A stretch of DNA of 20,655 nucleotides from a virus, in IMG/VR virus record IMGVR_UViG_3300036719_003814, positions 1 to 20,655 of that record. One strand, given 5' to 3'. A program made the translations under genes and the position numbers. Positions 1 to 8,360 of the stretch are shown here, in pieces. Below the pieces are notes generated by a model. It was not told the DNA's origin, did no database searches, and saw only the letters and a program-made list of their open reading frames with translations. Position 1 is the stretch's first letter; each line of letters opens with the position of its first letter.

Positions 1-1
1 A

Positions 2-1369
2 AATCCAAACAACTTTCAAGGCAAGGGCATCCGGTGGCAGTTTAACGAGGAGATTTGGCTCCCGGTTTGGCAGACGCTTTACAATCAAGCGGTGAGCCGC
101 ACGCGCGATTTTGCAGAAATACAAAGCGAAAAAGTTGTGAACGTGTCGCAGGCAGGCAACGCAAACGACGTTGAAGACCGCAGCTTTCGCGCTGGGCATC
201 AGGCGGCGTGGTGCTATCGCGCGCCGAGCGACGGCAAGCACTACCCGCTACTTATGGGCGGCAAGCGCGCTGACGGCTCGCGCTGGGGCTTGACGTGGGC
301 GGACGACGCGCGCCGACCTGACGGCAGCTATTCCCTAGCGCGGGCGATTGAGACGGCGCGCTATGAGGCAAAAGACACGCGCGACGTGTGGCTTGACTCG
401 CCGGCGACACTTGCGGAATGGAATCGGGATGGCGCGTATGTGGCGCAGCACGAGAAATCGCCGCGCGAGGTGCGCAGCTTTTCGACAAATGCGCTGCTCA
501 ACAACACATTCGCCGACCTCATCACGCGTAAAATTGCGGCGATGGAGCAATCGGCCTACGGCGACATGAGCGGGATGAAGGACGTAAAAATGCAGGACGA
601 GTGTTTGCCGTGGGAAGAAACCTACCTCACCGTGACGATCAATGGCACCGCGAGCGGGTACAAAGCAGGCGACTACACAAACGGAGAAAAGCTAGACGGC
701 GAGAAATACCGCACGCTCATGGCAGACAGGCAGCAAGGCGTTGGCGGTGACTCGCCGCATCGTTGGTGCGAGGTGCGAGCGTGGCGCGCGGACGGAAGCT
801 CGCGGCAGCTTTACTACGGGCGCGAAGGCACTAAGGAGGCTATGCGTGACCTGCAACAACGCTACGCGGTTCCTGACCGTTGCGTTTGGCAGGACGCGGC
901 GTTTGAAAAGCACGAGGTTTTCAAGGAGTGCGCCGAGTATGGTTGGATTGCCGTTTTTGGTAGCGATCAAACGCAATGGCTTCACTTGCTTCCGCCGCTG
1001 CCGGGTTCGCAAGAGGCGCGCAAAATTCGGCTTCCGTATTCGCCTTGGCAACGCACGACGGCAGCAGGCAAAGCGGTGAACTACCTGCATCTTTCCGAGG
1101 ATTACATGGCCGACATTCTTGCAAATCTCGCGGCTGGGCGCGGCGTAAAATACGAGCACCCAGACGACACGCCGCCGAGCTACCTTGAGCAAATGCGCGG
1201 CGAGCATAAAATCCAAAAGGGCGGGCGCTGGGTCTGGGAAAAGATTCACAGCAGCAAACCGAATCACGCATGGGATTGCGCCAAATACGGCATTGGCTTT
1301 GCGCTGCTGATGAAGTTGCTCGCGTTGCCCACAAAGCAGGCGGAAGAGAAGCCGCGCGCAGAAGAATAG
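2..1369 (+). CDS. terminase large subunit, GpA-like (5' end missing)
   Basis: The reading frame is open from base 2, so the gene began before the window and only about 455 C-terminal residues are visible. In this family the protein cuts concatemeric phage DNA and pumps it through the portal; the N-terminal ATPase half would lie upstream and cannot be checked. The visible part looks like the nuclease half of lambda GpA-type terminases. It has an RVWQD-like acidic strand (CVWQDAAF), a following strand and loop reading WIAVFGSDQ, the segment WLHLLPPLPG, and near the C terminus NHAWDC, which matches the NHxxDCE region of the family (Ala replaces the usual Glu after Cys). It is followed by a gpW-like gene and a portal gene, the standard lambda-type order. 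Confidence 0.85.
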   Translation, partial: NPNNFQGKGIRWQFNEEIWLPVWQTLYNQAVSRTRDFAEIQSEKVVNVSQAGNANDVEDRSFRAGHQAAWCYRAPSDGKHYPLLMGGKRADGSRWGLTWADDARRPDGSYSLARAIETARYEAKDTRDVWLDSPATLAEWNRDGAYVAQHEKSPREVRSFSTNALLNNTFADLITRKIAAMEQSAYGDMSGMKDVKMQDECLPWEETYLTVTINGTASGYKAGDYTNGEKLDGEKYRTLMADRQQGVGGDSPHRWCEVRAWRADGSSRQLYYGREGTKEAMRDLQQRYAVPDRCVWQDAAFEKHEVFKECAEYGWIAVFGSDQTQWLHLLPPLPGSQEARKIRLPYSPWQRTTAAGKAVNYLHLSEDYMADILANLAAGRGVKYEHPDDTPPSYLEQMRGEHKIQKGGRWVWEKIHSSKPNHAWDCAKYGIGFALLMKLLALPTKQAEEKPRAEE

Positions 1370-1399
1370 CGGTCAACGCATTGACGCGCGGGCAGTGGC

Positions 1400-1639
1400 A
1401 TGGCTTTTACAGGCAGATTCTACGCTCTCACGGCGGCGCAGTTGACCACATTGCAGACGGAATACCTTTCTTGCATGAGCGCGATTGCCGTCGCCGGACA
1501 GTCCTACACTATTGCAGGACGGCAGTTTAACCGCGCAAACTTGGCGGAAGTTGCGCAGACTTTGGGCGACATTAACGACGCGCTGTCACGCAAAAACGGG
1601 ACTCGCACGACGCAGACTTTTGCGCGCTTCGGAACCTAA
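1400..1639 (+). CDS. gpW-like head-tail joining protein
   Basis: This 79-residue protein sits between the terminase and portal genes, the usual place of gpW in lambda-like phages. Its N-terminal half is helical (LTAAQLTTLQTEYLSCMSAI), followed by a short turn and strand (GQSYTIAGRQF) and a second helix (NLAEVAQTLGDINDAL). This helix, hairpin, helix pattern and the length fit the gpW family, whose members close the portal after packaging and accept the tail. The start is ATG with the leader GCAGTGGC and no Shine-Dalgarno sequence. The assignment rests on position, size and pattern rather than on a diagnostic motif. Confidence 0.72.
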   Translation: MAFTGRFYALTAAQLTTLQTEYLSCMSAIAVAGQSYTIAGRQFNRANLAEVAQTLGDINDALSRKNGTRTTQTFARFGT

Positions 1640-1651
1640 GCCCCCTTGAAA

Positions 1652-3310
1652 ATGACAACTGAATCGGCTCCTGCGGTGACAAAACTCGACTCGGTAATTG
1701 GAGGACTATTCCCGAAGTGGGGCGCGTCGCGTTTGCGCGCTCGGCGGGAATTTTCGTATGAGGCAGCGCGCTACACGCGGTTGCGTGCGTCGGCAAAAGT
1801 TATCCAAGGACCGGAAGACTACACGGCCTTTCCCGACCGCATCACGCTCATCACTCAGATGCGCGATCTTGAGCAAAACTTTGGACTGTTTCAAAGCATC
1901 ATTGACAAGGTAAGCCTTTATGCTTTCGGCACGCTCAACTATCAGGCGCACACGGGCGACGAAAAGGTGGATGCGATCTATGAAGCTTACCTTTCCGACT
2001 GCTTCGCGCGCTGCGACATTTCGGGGCGTCACAACTTCCGCCAGATGGTCACGATTGCCGACAAGAGCGAAACGCGCGATGGTGATTATGCTCTAAAATG
2101 GCATCGCGGAGCGGACGGACTGAAGCTTGTTGGCATCGAAGGCGACCGCATCGGCGGCAACACGTCGGTTGGTTGGTCAGCTGATTATTTCCAAGGAATT
2201 ACGGTGGACGTTAGCACGGGCAAGCCAGTTTCCTATCGGGTCTTTCAACGCACAAAAGCAAACGCATACATCAACCCAGAGGAAATTCCGGCCTCTGAAA
2301 TTCTTTTCCTTTTTGACCCGCGCCGGATTGACCAATACCGAGGCATCACGCCGTTTGCGCCCGTCATTAACGAAGCGCGTGACTTAAAAGAGGTTTTGGT
2401 AGCGTGTCTCATCGGCACCAAATATGAGAACATGCACGGCGCTGTCGGCTACACCGAGAGCGGCGCACCGCTTAATGACCCTAGCGACCTCATCACCTCC
2501 ACCGACACGATAAACAACGGTGCGTCGATGAAAGAGCAGGAAATGAAACCGGGCATGATTCAGTGGGCGCCGACCGGGAGCAAAGTGGACTTCGTTAAAA
2601 GCGACCGACCGAGCGGCACGTTTCAGACCTACATTGACATGCTTGTGCGGCTGATCTGCACGGCGCGCAATCTGCCGTATGGCTTCGTGTATCAAATGCT
2701 CGGCGCAGGCCCTGCCGTGCGCGCAGAGTTGCAGCAAGCGCATCGCGTCATTCAAGGGCGGCAAACCAATATGCGCGAGCGCATCATGGACCCTGTGAAA
2801 AATACCTACCTTATGGAAGGCATTGCCAACGGCGAAATTCCTTACATTCCAAACTGGCAACGCGGCGGCTGGCAGTTTCCGCCTTGGGTAACTATCGACA
2901 GCGGGCGCGACTCAAACGCGATGGTCAGAGAAATTGCTGCAGGTGTTCGCTCGCGCGCTTCCGTGTTTGCCGAAAACGGCGAGGACGCAAACGACGAAGA
3001 CATTGTGATTGAGGCTGAAACGCGCAGCCGTTTGCAGAAGGCAAAAGCCATTGCCGAAGAGTTCAAGGTGGATTTTAACATCGTGTTGACAATGTTGGGC
3101 AGCAGCACGCCAAACGGATTCCTGTTTACGTCTGGCGCGGCTGCAGGCGTAAATGCTGCGGGCGATGTAACCTCCGCCGACGGCACCGTTGAAGAGTCAA
3201 ATGCATCCGAAATGAGCGCGCGCGTGCAAGCTGTTCGTCGCGCACTTGGCGCCGAACGTGAGCGCGAGAAAAAACTAGCCGCAATGAGCAAACGACTCCT
3301 ACGAAACTAA
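1652..3310 (+). CDS. portal protein, lambda family
   Basis: This protein of about 552 residues matches lambda-type portal proteins in length and in several typical stretches. An N-terminal YEAARYTRLR segment is followed by a run on orderings of wounded residues (QNFGLFQSIIDK), GDYALKWHR, the core PRRIDQYRGITPFAPVI, and later TARNLPYGFVYQM. The portal forms the dodecameric ring at one capsid vertex through which DNA enters and leaves. ATG at 1652 is preferred; an in-frame TTG two codons upstream (1646) would add Met-Lys. The C terminus is charged (EREREKKLAAMSKR), as is common. It starts 12 bases after the gpW-like gene. Normally the capsid protease follows directly, but here it lies about 14 kb away. 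Confidence 0.9.
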   Translation: MTTESAPAVTKLDSVIGGLFPKWGASRLRARREFSYEAARYTRLRASAKVIQGPEDYTAFPDRITLITQMRDLEQNFGLFQSIIDKVSLYAFGTLNYQAHTGDEKVDAIYEAYLSDCFARCDISGRHNFRQMVTIADKSETRDGDYALKWHRGADGLKLVGIEGDRIGGNTSVGWSADYFQGITVDVSTGKPVSYRVFQRTKANAYINPEEIPASEILFLFDPRRIDQYRGITPFAPVINEARDLKEVLVACLIGTKYENMHGAVGYTESGAPLNDPSDLITSTDTINNGASMKEQEMKPGMIQWAPTGSKVDFVKSDRPSGTFQTYIDMLVRLICTARNLPYGFVYQMLGAGPAVRAELQQAHRVIQGRQTNMRERIMDPVKNTYLMEGIANGEIPYIPNWQRGGWQFPPWVTIDSGRDSNAMVREIAAGVRSRASVFAENGEDANDEDIVIEAETRSRLQKAKAIAEEFKVDFNIVLTMLGSSTPNGFLFTSGAAAGVNAAGDVTSADGTVEESNASEMSARVQAVRRALGAEREREKKLAAMSKRLLRN

Positions 3311-3321
3311 GCGCCAAAACC

Positions 3322-4092
3322 ATGAGCAACATTGAACAATCCATTGCGCGCCTTGAGGAATTTGCCATCGCGTTTGGCAGTGAGTTAGAATCACACGCAG
3401 GGCTTTTCCCTGAGCTAAAAAAGGAATTGATCGGCGTCGTTGCCGTGCGCGTTGCAGAGCTTTCGGCGGGCAACCGCGTAGCAAGTCAGTCCGAGATTGT
3501 GAAGCAATGCGCCGCAATGCGCGTTGAGCTTGGCGTCCTTGCGGAGCGGCATTTTGCTGCGGTGCTCGCGGAGAGGCAAAAGCTTATTGGCCTTGACGAG
3601 CTTCATCACACGCTATCGGCGTTTGCGGCAAAAGCGGCGCGCGATGCCGTAAAGCAATACGCAGACGAATCGGCGGCGGTGCTGCCCGAAATCGTGAAGC
3701 GCGAATTGGCGGCGCAGCCTGTAAGCGCGCAGCCGGCGACGCCGAGCTGGGCTGACGTGTTTCGCGGCAACTACAACGCGGAAACGACCTACGCGCGCGG
3801 CGACATTTTCACGTTTCGCGGCGCGTGCTTGCTGACGTTGCAAACTTCGCGCGGCATCACGCCAACGTCCGAAAATCAAAAAGCGCCCGACGCTCGCTTT
3901 GCTCTCATCGCGGCTCCCGGTTCTCCCGGCATCAATGGCATTAACGGCATTAACGGAAGCGGCGCCGTAGTTGCCGCGCCCGCAACGCCTACTTCAACGG
4001 GGGTTCAAGGCTCTTTTGCATTCTCGGGCGGCTATGTGTATTTTTGCTACAACACAAACCTTTGGCGGCGTTGGGCTGCGGTAACGTGGTAA
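3322..4092 (+). CDS. structural protein with N-terminal helices and C-terminal binding-type modules
   Basis: This 256-residue protein has no certain family. Residues 1-130 are almost entirely helical and rich in Ala and Glu, suggesting a coiled or bundled stalk. After a Pro/Ala linker (132-142), residues 143-175 read WADVFRGNYNAETTYARGD, a pattern of aromatic residues like carbohydrate-binding type 5/12 modules found in phage fibres. Residues 199-213 are a short collagen-like stretch with GINGINGING. The C terminus (226-256) holds GYVYFCYNTNLWRRWA, a strand pattern often found at the end of virion-associated proteins. It follows the portal by 11 bases and precedes the fibre-like gene, so a role in the virion surface or tail is inferred. 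The start is ATG after CCAAAACC, without a Shine-Dalgarno sequence. Confidence 0.6.
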   Translation: MSNIEQSIARLEEFAIAFGSELESHAGLFPELKKELIGVVAVRVAELSAGNRVASQSEIVKQCAAMRVELGVLAERHFAAVLAERQKLIGLDELHHTLSAFAAKAARDAVKQYADESAAVLPEIVKRELAAQPVSAQPATPSWADVFRGNYNAETTYARGDIFTFRGACLLTLQTSRGITPTSENQKAPDARFALIAAPGSPGINGINGINGSGAVVAAPATPTSTGVQGSFAFSGGYVYFCYNTNLWRRWAAVTW

Positions 4093-4106
4093 GGATTTAA
4101 TTACCC

Positions 4107-6515
4107 ATGAAAAAACTTGTTCTTATTTTTGCGCTGATCGTTGGCGCTTCCTCAATTCTTGCGGCAGATGCGGAAAACGACGTTCTGCTCAACCAGCGCA
4201 ACGGCGCAAACGACGACAACCTGCAGCGCAACGTCACGGCAACGGCCAATTCCGTTTTCGTGTTCAATGGCTCGCTCGTGCCGGTTTCGACTGACGCGTT
4301 AACGCTCGCGAGCGTGACGGCAAACGCAAGCGGCGGATTGCTGCTCAAGAATCTTGCCGGCACGACCGTCATGACGGTTGGGCCCGGCAGCGGAACAGGC
4401 GTCGCGTTTAACAGCAGCGGACTCACGGGCGTCAACTCCGTCACGGCAGCATCCTCCACCGCACTCACCCTCGCCGGCGGCAGCACGGGCGCGAGTCTGG
4501 TGCTGGGGAGCGGCAATAACCTATCGTCAATCACGACGCCATCTAGCAAATCAGCCACGCTCTCGTTTGGCGGTGGCGGATCAACGGTAAAAGCATACGT
4601 CGGCACTTTTTCAAACAGCGGGTATTTCACAAGTAACTGGTATTATGACGGCGGACAAGTAATCCCGCTCTCAACCTACTCCACGTCTGGAATTTCGATC
4701 CTGTCCTCTCTGTCGGCAAACGGCAGCTTAATTGATTTTCTAATCGGGACAGTGAACACGGCGCCAACTCCGGTCGCTCGCATCACCGGCAACGGCAACC
4801 TCCTAATCGGCACGACGACGGACATTTCCGGCACGGGCGGGCTGCGGACGGCAGGCGTCGTCTCCGCTGCTGGGGGAGTCACCGCAGCCACGCAGATTCA
4901 AGCCACGGCAGGCGCGGCGCTCAACCTGCAAAACTCCGCATCGGACGCACAAGCGAACATCCTCAACATCGGCGGCTCCGGTGCATCCATCATCGACTTC
5001 CGCACTGCATCCACGTCGCGGCTGACGATTGGCGCAGCTGGTCCGGTAGGTATCACCTCCACCGCCACCGCCACCGCATCCAGCGCAGGCGGCGGCGCAC
5101 TCCAAGTCGGCTCCAACGTCGGACTGAGCGGCAACGCGGGCGGGGCGAGTTATTTTGGGGGCAACACTACCACCGGACTCGGCTCCGCATCGACGCAGAT
5201 CAATCTGAACGGAAGCGGCAGCGGAACCAACGGCGGAGCGTCGTTCAATCTATCGAATAACAGCGGGGGCATTTTGTCGCTCGGTAATACATCGAACATC
5301 ATTGGCGGAGCATACAGCGCGGTCCCGATGATGTATTTTATCGGATCAAGTTTTAGGCTTCATTCTGGACTTGGAGCGGCGGATGTGATGACCGCTTCTT
5401 CTGGCGGAGTTATCAACATCCCGAACACCACCTCCGCCTCCTCCAGCACCGTCGGCGCACTCACCATCGGGAACGGCACGGCGGCGACCAACGTGGCGAT
5501 TGGCGGGGGGAATGTTAATGCGGGCGGGATTATCAGCGCCACAACGGGAGGATTCAAAGGAGCCAACTACCTCAATTCAACCGGACTGACCGGCAACATA
5601 ATCACGGGCGACACCAATCAGGATTTCTACATTAACGGTTCAATAAAGATGTCGTTAAGTGCTGCGACAACCTCATTGAGCTCCACCACCCCCTCCACCG
5701 GAGTCGGCTTCGGTGCCCTGCAAGTGGCGGGCGGCATCTATGCAGGAGCGGCGAGCGTGTTTGGTGGCGACGTGCGAATTGGCGGCCCTGTAACGTCAAG
5801 CTATGCTGGTTATCAAACTTTGACCATTGGGCACGCAACAAACGGCGGCGTGCTTGATTTCACAAAAGGCGGCTTTGTCTTTGGAGAAATCGCTGGAACC
5901 GCGGCGGGATTGACCCTTACTGCCCCACAGGTATCGACAGACATCCTGCTCAACTCGGCACGCAACATCGTCTTTTCGCCTGCGTTATCAACGGCGCTTA
6001 CGCTAACCGGCTCTACGCTCGCCGCCACCTTCGCGGGCGCGGTGACGGGCAGCACGACTATCTCCGCAACTACTCAATTCCAGTCCGACACCTACCGGCA
6101 ACTGAGCGGCAATCGTTCGCTTCTATCATTCACGGGCGTCCAAACTACGGTTGGTTCGGGCGCAACTGGCGACACGACTCGCATCATGGCCAATGGGGTG
6201 CAGGCACTCGGATTTGATACCGCACTTGTTGCCACCTTTGCGGGCGCGGTGAGCTTGTCCACCGCTGGCACGACCGTCTCCATCAAATCCGGCACCAACG
6301 CCGCAGCGGGCACGGTTACGCTGACCGGCGGCGCCGGGACGATCACGAGCACGGCAATCGACGTGAACACGGTCATCGTCATGTCGGTCAAAACCTCGGG
6401 CGGAACCATTGGCGACCACACGCCGAGTGTGAAGGTGAACGCCGGCAATGCGGTGATCACCGGCTCTTCCTCGGACACGTCGACCTACAACTGGATTGCC
6501 TTGAAGGTGAACTAA
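4107..6515 (+). CDS. repetitive fibre-like beta protein with a Sec signal peptide
   Basis: This 802-residue protein is dominated by Gly, Ser, Thr and Ala in irregular repeats. Recurring pieces include ALTLAGG, GALTIGNGT, GALQVAGG and twice ATFAGAV (near 6020 and 6232), each in a run such as NVAIGGGNVNAGG. This is the composition of beta-helical or triple-stranded phage fibres and adhesins. The N terminus is a clear signal peptide: Lys-Lys, a hydrophobic core (LVLIFALIVGASSI), then a probable cleavage site after LA-A near residue 20. A virion fibre would not normally be exported, so it may instead be a secreted surface protein, or the leader is shared with host homologues. No chaperone (S74-type) end is seen. 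The ATG follows TAATTACCC. Confidence 0.65.
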   Translation: MKKLVLIFALIVGASSILAADAENDVLLNQRNGANDDNLQRNVTATANSVFVFNGSLVPVSTDALTLASVTANASGGLLLKNLAGTTVMTVGPGSGTGVAFNSSGLTGVNSVTAASSTALTLAGGSTGASLVLGSGNNLSSITTPSSKSATLSFGGGGSTVKAYVGTFSNSGYFTSNWYYDGGQVIPLSTYSTSGISILSSLSANGSLIDFLIGTVNTAPTPVARITGNGNLLIGTTTDISGTGGLRTAGVVSAAGGVTAATQIQATAGAALNLQNSASDAQANILNIGGSGASIIDFRTASTSRLTIGAAGPVGITSTATATASSAGGGALQVGSNVGLSGNAGGASYFGGNTTTGLGSASTQINLNGSGSGTNGGASFNLSNNSGGILSLGNTSNIIGGAYSAVPMMYFIGSSFRLHSGLGAADVMTASSGGVINIPNTTSASSSTVGALTIGNGTAATNVAIGGGNVNAGGIISATTGGFKGANYLNSTGLTGNIITGDTNQDFYINGSIKMSLSAATTSLSSTTPSTGVGFGALQVAGGIYAGAASVFGGDVRIGGPVTSSYAGYQTLTIGHATNGGVLDFTKGGFVFGEIAGTAAGLTLTAPQVSTDILLNSARNIVFSPALSTALTLTGSTLAATFAGAVTGSTTISATTQFQSDTYRQLSGNRSLLSFTGVQTTVGSGATGDTTRIMANGVQALGFDTALVATFAGAVSLSTAGTTVSIKSGTNAAAGTVTLTGGAGTITSTAIDVNTVIVMSVKTSGGTIGDHTPSVKVNAGNAVITGSSSDTSTYNWIALKVN

Positions 6516-6525
6516 TTTCCCAACC

Positions 6526-6894
6526 ATGAAAAAACTCGCACTCCTCAGTCTCGCGGTCGCGCTTTGCGCATCCGCTGTTTCCGCCGCCGATGCTCCCAGC
6601 CCAGCCGTCCTCGCGCAGTCCACCAAGAACGGCGTCACCACGGTCATCACGACCGGGCGCGTGCAGGCCGAAGCGTCCATCAACGCGGACGGCTCGGTCA
6701 CGTTTCAAATCTACCCGACGGTCACGCTGCTTGACAGCGCCGGTCAGGTGATCTCCACGCGCCTTGACACCTCCGCCATGTTCAACGTGCCCCTGAGCGC
6801 CGACCTCGTGGCCAAAGTCTTGGTTGAGGTCAAGGCCGCCTATGACGCGGACGTGGCTGCGAAAGCTGCTGCCGCTGCCGCGCCGACCCCATAA
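6526..6894 (+). CDS. small exported protein of unknown function
   Basis: This 122-residue protein begins with a strong signal peptide (MKKLALLSLAVALCASAVSA, probable cleavage before ADAPSP). The mature part, about 100 residues, has strands rich in Thr and Val (GVTTVITTGRVQAEASI, GSVTFQIYPTVTLLDSAGQV), then a helical tail (LVAKVLVEVKAAYDADVAAK) and an Ala/Pro end. I do not recognise the family. It follows the fibre-like gene by 10 bases and is also exported, so the two may act together. The start is ATG after CCCAACC, with no Shine-Dalgarno sequence. Confidence 0.7.
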   Translation: MKKLALLSLAVALCASAVSAADAPSPAVLAQSTKNGVTTVITTGRVQAEASINADGSVTFQIYPTVTLLDSAGQVISTRLDTSAMFNVPLSADLVAKVLVEVKAAYDADVAAKAAAAAAPTP

Positions 6895-6903
6895 CCGACC
6901 GCC

Positions 6904-7422
6904 ATGCTCCTCACCCGCTCCCAACTCGTCGGCGCTTTCTCGGCTGGGAGCGTGCCGCCGTGGGCGTTATCGCTCAACGGTGACGTGTTCGCTACCGTGA
7001 GCCGCGAGTGGGTGAGCGCGACGTGGGAAGCTGGCGTGCGTGCGCTGCGCCTCAACGCCCCGGCCCTTGTCGCCTCTCGGCCCATTGGCGCAAGCGGAGA
7101 GACGCAACTCGTCCCCCGCTACGTGCTCCGAGGATTCAACTGCCGCGCCCACGCCCTGTTCGTTTACACGCACGGGCTGACCGGGTTTGCCTGTAAAGCC
7201 GCCGACTCGCCCGGGCAGCTCGATCACGACGCCCTCGCATTTGGGTTCCTCCACTACACCGCCCGCCCGTCCACCGACAACCTCCGCCGTGATGGTCGAC
7301 ACTGCATCCTGTGGTTCGTGGATCACGAGGGAGTCTTCCAGTCCTACGAACCCGGCGACGGCGAGGAAAACGAACTGACGCCCGAGGAGTTGGCGTCGAT
7401 CACTTTTGTTTACGCGCAATGA
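6904..7422 (+). CDS. cysteine-peptidase-like protein, possible endolysin
   Basis: This 172-residue protein has the layout of small papain-like or MOA-type C-terminal domains. Near residue 78-83 it reads FNCRAHA (Cys80), around 111-118 AFGFLHYT, at 131-134 GRHC (His133), and at 142-150 a strand ending in YEP (Glu149). Cys, His and Glu in this order and spacing make a plausible catalytic triad. Such proteins occur in phages and in Verrucomicrobia next to holin and lipoprotein genes. Its place at the head of a tight operon with membrane proteins suggests that it cuts a cell-wall peptide, but no cell-wall binding domain is visible, so endolysin is an inference. The stop overlaps the next start (ATGA). 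The ATG follows GACCGCC, without a Shine-Dalgarno sequence. Confidence 0.55.
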   Translation: MLLTRSQLVGAFSAGSVPPWALSLNGDVFATVSREWVSATWEAGVRALRLNAPALVASRPIGASGETQLVPRYVLRGFNCRAHALFVYTHGLTGFACKAADSPGQLDHDALAFGFLHYTARPSTDNLRRDGRHCILWFVDHEGVFQSYEPGDGEENELTPEELASITFVYAQ

Positions 7423-7550
7423 TGACGCTGCGCACAATCGTTGCTGCGTGTCTGCTGTTTGCTTTTGCAGGCTGCGTGACAACGCCGACACCCGCCGACC
7501 CTTACGTTTACAGTCCAGCCAACCGCATCACCTACCCTCAACCAAAATGA
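7419..7550 (+). CDS. very small lipoprotein
   Basis: This 43-residue protein starts at ATG 7419 inside the stop of the preceding gene (ATGA); a second ATG follows directly. A hydrophobic leader (RTIVAACLLFAF) ends in the lipobox FAGC, and the mature part of about 25 residues is rich in Pro, Thr and Tyr. It is a good candidate for an outer-membrane lipoprotein in a spanin-type lysis system, or for a small moron protein. It is too short for family assignment. The overlap at both ends supports its being real. Confidence 0.65.
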   Translation: MMTLRTIVAACLLFAFAGCVTTPTPADPYVYSPANRITYPQPK

Positions 7551-7840
7551 CTATCACGCCTCCCTCAACGGACAAACTTGTGCTGTGGTGCACGGAAGCT
7601 GCAACGGTATTTCTCAACGGTTGCATTGCCGGCGTTGGAGGCGGCACGGCGGCAGGCGCAGGCACCGGAGCCATTGCCGCTACCGCATCGGGCGCTATTA
7701 CTCCCGGCTCACTTTCAACGGCAATCATTGCCGCTGCGTGCTCTGCGGGCGGGAATGGGTTAAAACGACTTGTTGTTTGGCACGATTCTCACCCGATTCC
7801 CAATCCGTTTGTCGCCGAGCAAAAATCTTCCGCCACATGA
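7547..7840 (+). CDS. Gly/Ala-rich membrane protein, holin-like
   Basis: This 97-residue protein starts inside the previous stop (ATGA at 7547). It has two hydrophobic stretches rich in Gly and Ala, about residues 21-48 and 53-68, separated by a short turn (GAITPGS), and a C terminus with WHDSHPIPNPF followed by a charged tail. Two short Gly/Ala-rich membrane segments between lipoprotein genes fit a holin, which would puncture the inner membrane at a set time. The Pro-rich end resembles known phage holin-like families, but no specific motif proves it. Confidence 0.55.
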   Translation: MTITPPSTDKLVLWCTEAATVFLNGCIAGVGGGTAAGAGTGAIAATASGAITPGSLSTAIIAAACSAGGNGLKRLVVWHDSHPIPNPFVAEQKSSAT

Positions 7841-8049
7841 AAACTCGCATCCTCGCCATTGCTCTGCTCGCTAGTCTTTGCGGTTGTCATAACTTCCCTC
7901 GCGACTCCTACGGACAAGACGTGAAATCGACCGTAAACACGCCTTGGGGACCATCCACTCTTGAGGTAGGCATCATTGCAACGGGCAGCGCAGCGCGAAA
8001 CATTTCACTGCCAGAAACCACCGTCATCCCACCTCCGAAAAAAAAATGA
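7837..8049 (+). CDS. small lipoprotein, possible outer spanin
   Basis: This 70-residue protein starts inside the previous stop (ATGA at 7837). A hydrophobic leader (RILAIALLASL) ends in the lipobox CGC. The mature part, about 53 residues, includes PWGPSTLEVG and ends in PETTVIPPPKKK. A short Pro-rich lipoprotein next to a membrane/coiled-coil gene resembles the outer half of a two-part spanin (Rz1), though its gene lies before, not inside, the presumed inner partner. It could instead be an unrelated lipoprotein. Confidence 0.6.
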   Translation: MKTRILAIALLASLCGCHNFPRDSYGQDVKSTVNTPWGPSTLEVGIIATGSAARNISLPETTVIPPPKKK

Positions 8050-8360
8050 CCGTTGTGACGCAATTTATCGCCCAAATCATAAACGAGAACGCAAACGCGC
8101 TGCTGACCTATGGTCCGCTTGGAATCGTGTGCGGTTGGCTCATGTGGAAAATTGAACGAATGGAAAACAAACTCTGCGAAGGGCTAAGTTCCAAACTAGG
8201 CGATTTGTCGCAGCGCATTGAAGGACTTACGCGAACGATGCTTGTGGATATGGCAGAGCGCGAGTCTGCTGGCGAACGCACAAAAGAATATGCGCGCGAA
8301 ACAATTGCCCAAATTGATGCTCGCTCTAAAGCAGATTTGGAGCGTTTGACAAAACGCTAG
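8046..8360 (+). CDS. single-pass membrane protein with coiled coil, possible inner spanin
   Basis: This 104-residue protein starts inside the previous stop (ATGA at 8046). A membrane segment at about residues 19-34 (LLTYGPLGIVCGWLMW) is followed by a long charged helix that runs to the C terminus, with heptad-like spacing. Inner spanins (Rz) have this layout and reach across the periplasm to the lipoprotein partner. A pinholin or antiholin is another possibility. The last 35 bases overlap tail-to-tail with the minus-strand HNH gene. Confidence 0.6.
   Translation: MTVVTQFIAQIINENANALLTYGPLGIVCGWLMWKIERMENKLCEGLSSKLGDLSQRIEGLTRTMLVDMAERESAGERTKEYARETIAQIDARSKADLERLTKR

Noticed and set aside
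692-1267. Minus-strand 191-residue frame within the terminase gene.
   Set aside because: It is the shadow of a well-supported gene, with no domain or ribosome signal.
6126-6701. Minus-strand 191-residue frame across the end of the fibre gene.
   Set aside because: Composition mirrors the Gly/Thr/Ala repeats of the sense gene; no independent support.
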